The translations under genes were made by a program, and so were the position numbers. This document shows, piece after piece, positions 24,792-32,348 of a stretch of DNA of 64,000 nucleotides. Source of the stretch: Paenibacillus spiritus (GTDB lineage: Bacteria > Bacillota > Bacilli > Paenibacillales > Paenibacillaceae); contig NZ_VYKK01000017.1 of assembly GCF_008710135.1 (NCBI RefSeq), positions 54,299 to 118,298 on the forward strand. Direction: 5' to 3'. Below the pieces are notes generated by a model, which searched no databases, was not told the DNA's origin, and saw only the letters and a program-made list of their open reading frames with translations. How positions within the stretch are numbered: the stretch's first letter is position 1; each line of letters opens with the position of its first letter.

Positions 24792-25016
24792 TCAGTGCAG
24801 CCGGACACGGGGAGCTTCCTCGATCCGGACGAGCAGATCGGCCGGCGAGCACTGGAGAGTCTCGCACAGTCTGTCGAGCAGATCCAGCCGGATGGAGGGA
24901 TGGCTTCCCCTGCACAATCCCGCCAGGCTGGCCGGGGCAATCCCGGTCAATTGCGCCAGCTCGGGCAGTTCGATTCTTCTCTTGAACATCATAAGATCCA
25001 GATCAATCATAATCAT
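24792..25016 (-). CDS. Small XRE/Cro-type helix-turn-helix regulator
   Basis: This 74-residue protein consists almost only of a Cro/C1-type DNA-binding domain: LPELAQLTGIAPASLAGLCRG forms the helix-turn-helix, and LDLLDRLCETLQCSPADLLVR is the typical closing helix pair. The ATG at 25016 lies downstream of AAGGAGG (spacing 11); a second ATG two codons later is possible. It converges with the response-regulator gene and is divergent from the small peptide gene at 25209. The 190-base spacer carries an inverted repeat and a candidate minus-strand promoter (TTCTGC 25093-25098, 18 bases, TACAAT 25069-25074). It may repress the peptide gene or be part of the same signalling circuit; target unknown. 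Confidence 0.85.
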   Translation of the reverse strand: MIMIDLDLMMFKRRIELPELAQLTGIAPASLAGLCRGSHPSIRLDLLDRLCETLQCSPADLLVRIEEAPRVRLH

Positions 25017-25105
25017 ACGGGTCAGAACCTCCTTGAATTAACGGACGGCGGCGCCGCCTCTGCCTGATATTGTAGCGTTGCTTCCAGTCGGCGCAGAAGA
25101 GTAAT

Positions 25106-25141
25106 TTGTGCAGAGAGTTGGAGGGCCGATAGATTGCACAA
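25106..25141. promoter_or_regulatory. Inverted repeat between divergent XRE and peptide genes, candidate activator site
   Basis: TTGTGCA (25106-25112) and TGCACAA (25135-25141) are perfect complements 22 bases apart, half-site centres 29 bp apart (about three helical turns). The repeat is centred about 60 bases before the likely start of the peptide transcript and just upstream of the XRE -35, a position suited to a LuxR-type activator. Confidence 0.6.
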
Positions 25142-25171
25142 TATACTCATGGCGGCGCTCGGAGTTCGTCT

Positions 25172-25177
25172 TATAAT
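25172..25177 (+). promoter_or_regulatory. -10 box of the small peptide gene, with poor -35
   Basis: A perfect TATAAT lies 30 bases ahead of the start codon region. At the correct distance upstream only ATGGCG (25149-25154) is found, a very weak -35. This suggests dependence on an activator bound at 25106-25141. Confidence 0.6.
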
Positions 25178-25208
25178 CTAGCTATCCGATAAAAGGAGGA
25201 TGAAAGAG

Positions 25209-25388
25209 ATGTCTCAGAATCTGTGGCAAATGGTACAAGGTATGAAGGGTGGTACTCTCCAGCTTGCGGATGTGCAGACGAATGTTTCTCCCCAGGTGTT
25301 CGAGAAGCTTAATCTGATGTTCGGCGACTCCCCCCGGTCGACCGTATCGAAGATTGTCAAGACCGCTAAAGGTGAATGGCCGAGCTGA
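25209..25388 (+). CDS. 59-residue peptide with Trp third from the C-terminus; candidate ComX-like pheromone precursor
   Basis: The open frame begins MSQNLWQMVQGMKGG and ends KTAKGEWPS. The ATG at 25209 is nine bases after GGAGG (25195-25199); the in-frame ATG at 25200 is too close to that site. ComX precursors are about 55-60 residues, lack a signal peptide, and are prenylated on a Trp three or four residues from the C-terminus, and this peptide matches all three points. Its N-terminal part shows no convincing ComX similarity to my eye. It lies 0.45 kb past a ComQ/ComP/ComA-like operon that lacks comX, has a promoter of activated type, and ends in a strong terminator (25429-25470). That it is a gene is likely; that it is the pheromone is a hypothesis. 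Confidence 0.7.
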   Translation: MSQNLWQMVQGMKGGTLQLADVQTNVSPQVFEKLNLMFGDSPRSTVSKIVKTAKGEWPS

Positions 25389-25428
25389 TCGCCCGCAAGC
25401 GGGTTGAGCAGTACCAAGCGGACTGCAG

Positions 25429-25470
25429 CAGCAGCCAGGATCGACTGTCGATCCTGGCTGCTGTCTGTTT
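25429..25470 (+). terminator. Strong hairpin terminator after the small peptide gene
   Basis: CAGCAGCCAGGATCGA (25429-25444) and its perfect complement (25448-25463) flank a three-base loop, followed by TCTGTTT. It sits inside the longer open frame of the next gene, which argues that gene starts downstream. Confidence 0.85.
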
Positions 25471-25507
25471 GAGGCCGGAACGGGAGCGAGAAGGAGGGGA
25501 ATCGGCT

Positions 25508-26254
25508 GTGTTCGCTGAAGTGGATGGGCTGCCGGCTGAACAGGATAAGGAGAAGAACCGGGGAGAGGATGCGGCAGAGTTCACAAGGCCAGCTGCCGCT
25601 GCCCCTGAAGCCGGAGCCGTGATCGGCCCGGGCGCTGCGGAGCAAGTGGCCGCAGCTTTCTTTCTCTTCAATGCTGCGGTGCTCCTCCTGCTCTATCTGC
25701 TGGGGCTGGAGGGGCGGGGACAGCCGCGTTTCGGGTCGATGGGAGAGGCGCTCAGGGAAATTAACAATTCCATTATCTGGCCGGGCTGCATCGTTCTCAC
25801 CGGCTGGACGGCCCGTGTGGCCGATGCCGCAGGGAAACGGCATACGGGCACAAGAATCTGGCGCGCACCGGCCATGGGGCTGCTGGGAACCCTGCTCTCG
25901 ACTTTGCTGCTGGATGGACTGCTGCTGATCTTTGAACCGGTCTACCGGCTGGCGGGTTCGGCGGTCTCTCTGCAAGGATTCTTCACCGGCGCCTTCTTTG
26001 GCCGGTTGATGCTTAGCTCGCTGTGCATCGGACTTCTGTCGCTGCTGCCGCTGTATCTGCACCAGCGGGCCGGTTCGGGCACTCTGGTGCTGGCTGCTTC
26101 GCTGATCGCAGCCGTTCTGTGGGCTACCCAGTTCGGCCTTGAGGCCAAGCCGGTGTGGGTAGACTGCACGCGGGCAGCGATGGCCGCGGCCTGCCTGCCG
26201 CTGGGAATAGCGGCGGGTCTGGACAGAAAGCCGCAGAAAGGCGGGAAGGGCTAA
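25508..26254 (+). CDS. Hypothetical integral membrane protein
   Basis: I do not recognise this protein of 248 residues. After a polar, acidic N-terminus (about 50 residues) it has around five hydrophobic helices: AAFFLFNAAVLLLLYLLGL, IIWPGCIVLTGW, APAMGLLGTLLSTLLLDGLLLIF, LMLSSLCIGLLSLLPLYL, and TLVLAASLIAAVLWATQFGL. I place the start at GTG 25508, preceded by AAGGAGGGG. The open frame reaches back to ATG 25376, but that would overlap the peptide gene and translate through its terminator. No motif points to a function. It is followed by the yebC promoter rather than a terminator. Confidence 0.7.
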   Translation: MFAEVDGLPAEQDKEKNRGEDAAEFTRPAAAAPEAGAVIGPGAAEQVAAAFFLFNAAVLLLLYLLGLEGRGQPRFGSMGEALREINNSIIWPGCIVLTGWTARVADAAGKRHTGTRIWRAPAMGLLGTLLSTLLLDGLLLIFEPVYRLAGSAVSLQGFFTGAFFGRLMLSSLCIGLLSLLPLYLHQRAGSGTLVLAASLIAAVLWATQFGLEAKPVWVDCTRAAMAAACLPLGIAAGLDRKPQKGGKG

Positions 26255-26266
26255 AATGGTTTTCAT

Positions 26267-26295
26267 TTGTCCGTGGGCTCCGAACGAGCTATAAT
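26267..26295 (+). promoter_or_regulatory. Promoter of the YebC-family gene
   Basis: TTGTCC (26267-26272), 17 bases, TATAAT (26290-26295). Confidence 0.75.
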
Positions 26296-26341
26296 AAGGG
26301 GGACTAGCGCATATCCAAATCATGAAAGAGAGCGATAAAGT

Positions 26342-27061
26342 ATGGGCCGTAAGTGGAATAATATCAAAGAGAAGAAAGCGTCGAAGGACGCCAATACGAG
26401 CCGAATCTATGCCCGTTTCGGCCGTGAGATCTATGTCGTTGCCAAGCAGGGGGAGCCGGATCCCGAATCCAACCGGGCGCTGAAGGTGGTGCTGGAACGG
26501 GCCAAGACCTACAATGTGCCGAAGGCGATCATTGACCGCGCGCTGGAGAAGGCAAGAGGCAACTCCGACGAGGTCTACGACGAACTGCGCTATGAAGGAT
26601 TCGGTCCGAACGGCTCGATGATTATCGTCGATGCTCTGACCAATAACGTCAACCGGACGGCGGCTGAAGTGCGCGCGGCGTTCACGAAGAACGGCGGCAA
26701 CCTCGGCGTCAGCGGTTCCGTCAGCTACATGTTCGACTCCACGGCGGTTATCGGCTTCACCGGCAAGAGTGCGGAGGAAGCGCTGGAGATCCTGATGGAG
26801 AACGACGTCGATGCGCGCGACATTATTGAAGAAGAAGACTCCGTTATTATCTATGCCGATCCGGAGCAGTTCGGAGCCGTGCAGGAAGCTTTCAAATCTG
26901 CGGGCGTAACGGAATTCACGGTAGCCGAGCTTACCATGCTGCCGCAGAATTACATTGAACTGCCGGCGGAATCCGTTCCGCAGTTCGAGAAGCTGATCGA
27001 TGTGCTGGAGGATCTGGAAGACGTACAGCAGGTATACCACAACGTGGATTCAGAAGAATAG
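26342..27061 (+). CDS. YebC/PmpR-family protein (TACO1 family)
   Basis: This 239-residue protein of the widespread YebC family starts [20 protein letters not shown]. It has the conserved [40 protein letters not shown] and [14 protein letters not shown] segments, covering all three domains. The variant beginning GRKWNNIK is the short-loop type common in Firmicutes (YeeN-like). Family members were first called DNA-binding regulators and are now also linked to translation, as with mitochondrial TACO1. It is cytoplasmic. The ribosome site GAAAGAGAG is modest. A terminator follows at 27099-27128. The family call is certain; which molecular role applies here is open. Confidence 0.96.
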   Translation: MGRKWNNIKEKKASKDANTSRIYARFGREIYVVAKQGEPDPESNRALKVVLERAKTYNVPKAIIDRALEKARGNSDEVYDELRYEGFGPNGSMIIVDALTNNVNRTAAEVRAAFTKNGGNLGVSGSVSYMFDSTAVIGFTGKSAEEALEILMENDVDARDIIEEEDSVIIYADPEQFGAVQEAFKSAGVTEFTVAELTMLPQNYIELPAESVPQFEKLIDVLEDLEDVQQVYHNVDSEE

Positions 27062-27098
27062 TCTTACCGGAAGACGGACAGCCGCCCTCCCGGTGTCA

Positions 27099-27128
27099 GG
27101 CTGCCCGGGATGCCGGACAGCCCTTTTT
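27099..27128 (+). terminator. Terminator of the YebC-family gene
   Basis: GGCTG-C-CCGG pairs with CCGG-A-CAGCC (one mismatch) around GATG, followed by CTTTTT. Confidence 0.8.
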
Positions 27129-27192
27129 GGCGTCGGAAGAAAGAGCCCGGGGTAATTTCCTGTAGGGGAGAACCCTGCGGGAGGAGAGCGAA

Positions 27193-27804
27193 ATGCAGCG
27201 ATATTATTCCAACATCTATTGGCATTTTACCGGTTCGCCGCAGGTCGATTGGCATTTGGTCGAGCGTCCGCTGGATATTGTCAAGCTGCGCCCGCCTCTG
27301 GATGACCGGGAGGCCGCCCAAATTCTGCTGCGGATTCTGGGAACGCGGAAGCTGATCGCTTCCTGTACGGAGTTGCTGTACGGCGAGAAGGAGACCGCTC
27401 CATTCTGCTCGGTCACAGACGTGCCGTTCAAGGATCTGCCGGGCCATTCCCAATATTACGGACGGGTGGCCATCGGATTCCGGGCCCCGGTCATTCATGA
27501 GTCCTTTATGCCGGTGATGTATATTTCGCGCAGCAACCGCGAATTTGCCGGCCGGATGGCCGCATCGGCCGACCATTTCCTGATGAACTTTGTGAAGATG
27601 ACGGATTATGCCGTTCGTGACGCGGAGAGCTTCTACCGGGAACGGGAATGGCGGCATCTGGGCGACTTCCGCTTCGGACCCGGCGATGTGGCAGCGGTCA
27701 TTGTGCCGGGCGACCGCATTCCGGAGGTGCGGGCGGAGTTGGACAGGTTGGGCTATGCGAAGGACCTTTCGGTATTGAGCTGGGATTTTGTCGAGAATGC
27801 CTAA
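27193..27804 (+). CDS. AbiGi-like (abortive-infection antitoxin family) protein
   Basis: This 203-residue cytoplasmic protein resembles the AbiGi / DUF2743 group. The central motif APFCSVTDVPFKDLPGHSQYYGRVAIGF (around residues 73-100) is the family hallmark. In lactococci AbiGi works with AbiGii in phage resistance, but many Bacillales encode the AbiGi-type protein alone and its role there is unknown. No toxin-like partner sits beside it here; its neighbours are YebC and uridine kinase. GGGAGGAGAG lies before the ATG. A GC-rich convergent hairpin follows the stop. The family assignment is from motif memory, so moderate; a phage-defence role is not supported by context. Confidence 0.65.
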   Translation: MQRYYSNIYWHFTGSPQVDWHLVERPLDIVKLRPPLDDREAAQILLRILGTRKLIASCTELLYGEKETAPFCSVTDVPFKDLPGHSQYYGRVAIGFRAPVIHESFMPVMYISRSNREFAGRMAASADHFLMNFVKMTDYAVRDAESFYREREWRHLGDFRFGPGDVAAVIVPGDRIPEVRAELDRLGYAKDLSVLSWDFVENA

Positions 27805-27845
27805 GGCGTAAGAGAAAGGGAAAGAGGCCTGCATGGAAGCACAGG

Positions 27846-27880
27846 GCGCCCGGTCCCGCCGATGAGGCGGAGCCGGGCGC
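27846..27880. terminator. GC-rich hairpin between convergent genes
   Basis: GCGCCCGG (27846-27853) pairs with CCGGGCGC (27873-27880), with an inner CCGCC/GGCGG helix. No T-run lies on either side, so it may be a weak bidirectional terminator only. Confidence 0.45.
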
Positions 27881-27916
27881 TTGCCGGACAGCGGGCGGGA
27901 GACGCAGAGACGATTC

Positions 27917-28546
27917 TCAGCGGTCCCATTTCTCGCCGGTCAGATATTTCTCGGTCAGGACAGCCAGAAGCTGAATCCCGACTTCGTTCTGGCCGCCCTC
28001 GGGAATGATGAGGTCGGCGTACTTCTTCGACGGTTCGATGAACGCTTCGTGCATCGGTTTGACGGTGGTGAGATACTGATGATGGACAGACTGGATCGTC
28101 CGCCCGCGGTCTTCGATGTCCCGGAGAACGCGGCGCAGAATCCGCACATCCGGATCGGTATCGACGAACACCTTGATGTCCAGCAGTTCGCGGAGCTTCT
28201 CGTCGGACAACACATGCAAGCCTTCAATAATGACGATGTGATTCGGCGCGAGTTCTGTCGATAATTCCCGGGAACGGGCGTGAACGGTAAAATCATACAC
28301 CGGCGCCAAGGCCGGACGGCCTTCCTTAAGCGTCTTCAGGTTCTCGATCAGCAGTTCATTGTCGAAGGCGAACGGATGGTCATAATTGATGGCCGCACGC
28401 TCTTCCAGCGTCAGATGCGAATGGTCTTTATAGTAGTTATCCTGGGATATGAACGTGACTTTGTCCGTGCCGAGGCGCTCGATCACCGAGCGGGCGACGG
28501 TCGTTTTGCCGGAGCCGGTTCCGCCGGCAATTCCAATGATTAACAT
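27917..28546 (-). CDS. udk: Uridine kinase
   Basis: This 209-residue kinase phosphorylates uridine and cytidine with ATP or GTP in pyrimidine salvage. The P-loop GIAGGTGSGKTTVARS is at residues about 5-20. Family motifs ISQDNYYKDHSHLTLEERAAINYDHPFAFD, VYDFTVHAR, VIIEGLHVL and the lid FVDTDPDVRILRRVLRDIEDRGRTIQSV are all present. Length is as expected and no residue looks disrupted. GGGAGG precedes the ATG on the minus strand, and a good promoter lies at 28592-28620. It stands alone between divergent and convergent neighbours. Confidence 0.97.
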   Translation of the reverse strand: MLIIGIAGGTGSGKTTVARSVIERLGTDKVTFISQDNYYKDHSHLTLEERAAINYDHPFAFDNELLIENLKTLKEGRPALAPVYDFTVHARSRELSTELAPNHIVIIEGLHVLSDEKLRELLDIKVFVDTDPDVRILRRVLRDIEDRGRTIQSVHHQYLTTVKPMHEAFIEPSKKYADLIIPEGGQNEVGIQLLAVLTEKYLTGEKWDR

Positions 28547-28591
28547 GGGTTTTCTCGAACCTCCCTAAATACTGCGCCCTACAACCTTCAT

Positions 28592-28620
28592 ATTGTAGCA
28601 TGGGCCTAAAGGGTTCGCAA
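28592..28620 (-). promoter_or_regulatory. Promoter of udk
   Basis: Minus strand: TTGCGA (28615-28620), 17 bases, TACAAT (28592-28597). Confidence 0.75.
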
Positions 28621-28690
28621 AGGCTTGTCTCCTTTTTGACGGAAGTAGGATCGGATACATAACGGAACGCTGAAATTCATAAAGGGAGGA

Positions 28691-29455
28691 ATGCTTGGAT
28701 TGCTGTACGTTGTGAAAATTCTGTACAGTTGGGTACTGCCGCCGGGAGGGCTGATTCTCCTTCTGCTGGCAGCCGCAGTCCTGCTGTATCGGCGCCGTTC
28801 CCGCCGGCTGGGAACCGCAGTCCTGACCCTCACGCTGCTGCTGTACGCAACCTGCATTCCGCTGGTCGGGGAGAGGCTGATCGGCGGTCTGGAGGGGCGT
28901 TACCCCCAGCCTGCGCCTCAAGGCGACATGATTGTCGTTCTCGGAGGCGGAGCGACAGCGGCGACGCCAGATATCGACGGCCGCGGGAACGAGTTGGGTT
29001 CGGCTTCGGGCCGTCTGCTGACGGCCGTTCGGCTGCACCGGCTGACCGGGCTGCCGATTCTGTTCTCAGGCGGACAGGTCTACCCGGACAGCGGGAATGA
29101 GGCGAATATCGCCCGCAGGCAGCTGCTCGGACTCGGAGTGGAAGAATCGGCCATCCGGATAGAGAATCGGTCCCGCAGCACCCGGGAGAACGCGGAGAAC
29201 ACGGCCGCGCTGCTGCGGGAAGGCGGCTTCAAGGCGCCCATTCTGGTGACGTCCGCCTTTCATCTGCCCCGGGCAGTGGCGGAGTTCCGGCAGGCGGGGA
29301 TGACGGTGCAGCCGTATCCGACCGACTATACGACTAATACCGGCGGGCCGCTGCGCCTGTACGCAGGCAAGCTGACGCCGAGCGGATCGGCGATGGCGAT
29401 GACTTCGCTGGCGCTCAAAGAGTACCTCGGCCTGCTGGCCGTTTCGCTTCGGTGA
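28691..29455 (+). CDS. YdcF/ElyC/SanA-like (DUF218) membrane-anchored protein
   Basis: This 254-residue protein has two N-terminal hydrophobic helices (residues about 12-30 and 38-57) and a DUF218 domain facing outward. Motifs are DMIVVLGGGA, GRLLTAVRLHRLTGLPILFSGGQ, NEANIARRQLLGLGVEESAIRIENRSRSTRENA and LVTSAFHLPRA. ElyC and SanA relatives are linked to cell-envelope integrity, and the catalytic role is unknown. The ATG at 28691 touches GGGAGG (spacing one base). The in-frame TTG at 28700 is better spaced (ten bases), so the true start may be there. No terminator is seen before the next gene. Confidence 0.88.
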   Translation: MLGLLYVVKILYSWVLPPGGLILLLLAAAVLLYRRRSRRLGTAVLTLTLLLYATCIPLVGERLIGGLEGRYPQPAPQGDMIVVLGGGATAATPDIDGRGNELGSASGRLLTAVRLHRLTGLPILFSGGQVYPDSGNEANIARRQLLGLGVEESAIRIENRSRSTRENAENTAALLREGGFKAPILVTSAFHLPRAVAEFRQAGMTVQPYPTDYTTNTGGPLRLYAGKLTPSGSAMAMTSLALKEYLGLLAVSLR

Positions 29456-29538
29456 ATAGGGGCGTACACAGGAAGCAGCAGCGAACCATGAACAACGAAT
29501 AGTCGGGAATCACCGATTCCCTTAGGGAGAGGATTAGA

Positions 29539-30711
29539 ATGAATAGCGCAGACGAACAGAAAGAGAAGAACCCTTCTTCCGGGGGCTACGGAGCAAGCGC
29601 ATCCTCGCTGGCGGCGGATCGGCTGGTGGCCGCCAACCGGAGCGCCCGGTATTGGCTGGCCGGTACAGGTCCCCGCACCGTCGGCCAATTGGCGGAGCTG
29701 CTGGATGGAATGGACAAGGACCTGCCGGCGGACCAATATGGAACCGGCGAGATCATCGAGAGCTTCCAGAGAGAGATGGCCGCGCTGCTCGGGAAGGAAG
29801 CGGCGGTCTTCTTCCCGAGCGGAACGATGGCCCAGCAGATCGCGATGCGGATCTGGTGCGACCGCAAGGGAACGGCCAGAGTAGCCTATCATCCGCTATG
29901 CCATCTGGAGATTCATGAACAGGACGGGCTGAAGAAGCTGCACGGCATTCAGCCGGTGTTGCTCGGGGCCGCCGACCGGCTGATTGCGCCGGAGGATGTC
30001 CGGGCGATGAAGGAGGAAGTCTCCTGCCTTCTGCTGGAACTGCCGCAGCGGGAAATCGGCGGCGAGCTGCCGGCCTGGGCCGAGCTGGAGGAGCTGGCTG
30101 CGCTCTGCCGGGAGCGGGGGATTCCGCTGCACCTCGACGGGGCCCGCCTGTTCGAGGCGCTTCCTTATTACGGCAAGACGGCGGCTGAAGTATGCGCACT
30201 CTTCGACAGTGTGTACATCTCGTTCTATAAGGGTCTTGCCGGCATTGCGGGTGCGGTGCTTGCCGGGGATGCGAAGCTGACGGAAGAAGCGAAGATATGG
30301 AAAAGACGGCATGGCGGCGACCTCATCAGCCTCTATCCGTATTTCCTGTCCGGCAAAGCGGCGCTGGACCGGCGGCTGCCCCGCATGAACCACTACTGGC
30401 AGGGCGCCCGCAAGCTGGCGGCTGCCTTTAACCGCTGCCCGGGCTTATCCACCCGCCCGGCCGAGCCGGTCACGAACATGTTCCATGTTCATACGAAGCT
30501 GGCTCCCGGGGAACTGGAGGCCGTGCTGGCGGAGGTTACGGAGGAGACCGGCGTTGTCTTTGCGCGCGGCGTACGTCCCGGCGGGGAGACGGCTTATTTT
30601 GAACTGAGCGTCGGCGACAGTCTGGATGCCATCCCGGAGGAGACGCGTACTGCGGCGTTTGACCGGCTGGCGGAGAAGCTTGCCGAACGCCTGCCTTCGG
30701 AGGGCAGATAG
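29539..30711 (+). CDS. Threonine aldolase-like PLP enzyme (beta-eliminating lyase family)
   Basis: This 390-residue fold-type I PLP protein has FPSGTMAQQIAMRIWCDRKG, HLDGARLFEALPYYGKTAAE (with Asp for the pyridine nitrogen) and Lys231 in VYISFYKGLAGIAGAVLAGD as the likely Schiff-base lysine. Low-specificity threonine aldolases cleave L-threonine or allo-threonine to glycine and acetaldehyde. This sequence is a diverged relative, so the substrate could differ. The first 25 residues are polar and poorly conserved in look. GGGAGAGGATT precedes the ATG. A strong terminator follows. Confidence 0.85.
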   Translation: MNSADEQKEKNPSSGGYGASASSLAADRLVAANRSARYWLAGTGPRTVGQLAELLDGMDKDLPADQYGTGEIIESFQREMAALLGKEAAVFFPSGTMAQQIAMRIWCDRKGTARVAYHPLCHLEIHEQDGLKKLHGIQPVLLGAADRLIAPEDVRAMKEEVSCLLLELPQREIGGELPAWAELEELAALCRERGIPLHLDGARLFEALPYYGKTAAEVCALFDSVYISFYKGLAGIAGAVLAGDAKLTEEAKIWKRRHGGDLISLYPYFLSGKAALDRRLPRMNHYWQGARKLAAAFNRCPGLSTRPAEPVTNMFHVHTKLAPGELEAVLAEVTEETGVVFARGVRPGGETAYFELSVGDSLDAIPEETRTAAFDRLAEKLAERLPSEGR

Positions 30712-30747
30712 ACGGCAGAGACAATCGGCGGGAGGAAGGATCAGAGG

Positions 30748-30777
30748 GGGAGTGCGGCCGGCCGCACTCCCTTTTTT
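30748..30777 (+). terminator. Terminator of the threonine aldolase-like gene
   Basis: GGGAGTGCGGCC and GGCCGCACTCCC form a perfect palindrome followed by six Ts. Confidence 0.95.
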
Positions 30778-30953
30778 GTATCGCTGAAGGTAAGGATGGT
30801 GTCAGAATGGCGGCAACGACGCGGGGATTGTCACATAACCGAGGAGATAAGCTGCCCAATCTTTGACACTCTGTCACATGTAAAAGACCGGAACGGGTTT
30901 TACCATGAAAACAGGCAGATTGTAAGTATCCGAAGAAAGCGGGGGACAGGTCT

Positions 30954-32201
30954 ATGCAGCTAAAGCAGATGAATGTAGACGGAGCCAGATTGCGAAGCAC
31001 GATAGATGCATTCGCAGCGATCGGGCGGACGGAGGGAGGCGGCGTGACCCGGTTGTCGTTGAGCGGGCCGGACCTTCAGGTGCGGGCGTATTTTCGCTCC
31101 TGCTGCGAGGAGTTGGGGCTGGAGGTGCGGATGGACGACATGGGCTGTATGTACGCGACACTGGCGGGAAGCGGGGCGCTGCCGCCGATTGTAATGGGTT
31201 CGCATCTGGATACAGTGGTGAAGGGCGGCCGGTTCGACGGGGTCCTCGGCGTGATCGCAGGTTTGGAAGTGATCCGTACGCTGGTCGACTACGGCATTCA
31301 GCCTCGCTGTCCGGTAACGGTCATGAATTTTACCAATGAAGAAGGCGCCCGGTTCGAGCCCTCCATGATGGCGTCGGGCGTTCTCTCCGGCAAATTCAGC
31401 AAGCCGGAAATGCTGGCCAAGCGCGACGCGGAAGGGGTGACGTTTGGCGAGGCGCTGAGCGCCAGCGGCTTCGAGGGCGGAGAGGAGAACCGGCTTCGCG
31501 AAGCGGCCGCTTATCTGGAGCTGCACATTGAGCAGGGGCCGGTGCTGGAGAGTGAAGGCGTAACGATTGGACTGGTGGACTGCGTCGTCGGCATGGTGTG
31601 CTATGAAATTACGGTTAGGGGCGAATCCAACCATGCCGGAACGACGCCGATGGGAATGCGCCGGGATGCCTTCTTCGCCGCCGCCGATTTGGTAACCGAG
31701 CTTCGGGAGCGTCTCGGGGAGCTTGATCCGGAACTGGTCTTTACAATGGGCCGCGTGAATGTCTATCCGAATGTGCATACGGTCATCCCGGACCGGGCCG
31801 TATTTACGGTGGAAGCCCGGCACAAGGACATGGAGGTGCTCGCCGAAGCGGAGCGGATCATCCGGGAGCTGCCGGGATCTGCGGGAGGATGCGAGGTAAG
31901 CAGCGTCAAGCAGTGGGCGCGCGATACGGTCCGGTTCGATTCCCGTGTATGCGCAGCCGTGTCCGAGTCTGCCCGGTCGCTGGGCTATTCCGCCAAGGAG
32001 ATGGCGAGCGGGGCCGGACATGATGCCCAGTTCGTGGCAAGCTATCTGCCGGCGGCGATGATCTTTGTGCCGAGCGTGCGGGGACGCAGCCACTGCGAGG
32101 ATGAGCTGACGTCCTACGAGGACTGCGAGAAGGGCGTCAATGTGCTGCTGGGCGCCGTGCTGGCGCTTCTGGGGGAGACTGGAGAGGCGAGCGTACACTA
32201 G
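30954..32201 (+). CDS. M20-family Zn-dependent amidohydrolase (N-carbamoyl-L-amino-acid hydrolase / allantoate amidohydrolase type)
   Basis: This 415-residue dimetal hydrolase of the hydantoinase/carbamoylase group has metal and active-site motifs GSHLDTVVKGGRFDGVLGV (around 80), MNFTNEEGARFEPSMMASGV (around 124), and YLELHIEQGPVLE (around 183). The dimerisation segment GESNHAGTTPMGMRRDA and the final motif SGAGHDAQ also fit. It hydrolyses N-carbamoyl amino acids or related ureido compounds in nitrogen salvage; the exact substrate is not readable. It is cytoplasmic. A GGGGGAC site precedes the ATG. It appears monocistronic, with a shared bidirectional terminator downstream. Confidence 0.93.
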   Translation: MQLKQMNVDGARLRSTIDAFAAIGRTEGGGVTRLSLSGPDLQVRAYFRSCCEELGLEVRMDDMGCMYATLAGSGALPPIVMGSHLDTVVKGGRFDGVLGVIAGLEVIRTLVDYGIQPRCPVTVMNFTNEEGARFEPSMMASGVLSGKFSKPEMLAKRDAEGVTFGEALSASGFEGGEENRLREAAAYLELHIEQGPVLESEGVTIGLVDCVVGMVCYEITVRGESNHAGTTPMGMRRDAFFAAADLVTELRERLGELDPELVFTMGRVNVYPNVHTVIPDRAVFTVEARHKDMEVLAEAERIIRELPGSAGGCEVSSVKQWARDTVRFDSRVCAAVSESARSLGYSAKEMASGAGHDAQFVASYLPAAMIFVPSVRGRSHCEDELTSYEDCEKGVNVLLGAVLALLGETGEASVH

Positions 32202-32263
32202 GAATGCGGAAGGAAGCGTGTGATCGCACGAAGAGGAAGGTATGTAGAGAGGGCATGACAAAA

Positions 32264-32298
32264 AGACCGTTTGCGGAATGTCCGCAAGCGGTCTCTTT
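32264..32298. terminator. Bidirectional terminator between amidohydrolase and subtilase genes
   Basis: AGACCGTTTGCGGA (32264-32277) pairs with TCCGCAAGCGGTCT (32281-32294). A CTTT tail follows rightward, and a five-T tail occurs leftward. A second GC stem (near 32305-32330) lies closer to the subtilase stop. Confidence 0.88.
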
Positions 32299-32348
32299 GT
32301 GGTGTGCCCCCGGGCAGGAGCCCAGGGGCAGATGGCTTGAATGGCCGA

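Noticed and set aside
25376..25507. Upstream extension of the membrane protein gene to ATG 25376
   Set aside because: It would overlap the peptide gene and translate through a 16-bp terminator stem; GTG 25508 has a strong ribosome site.
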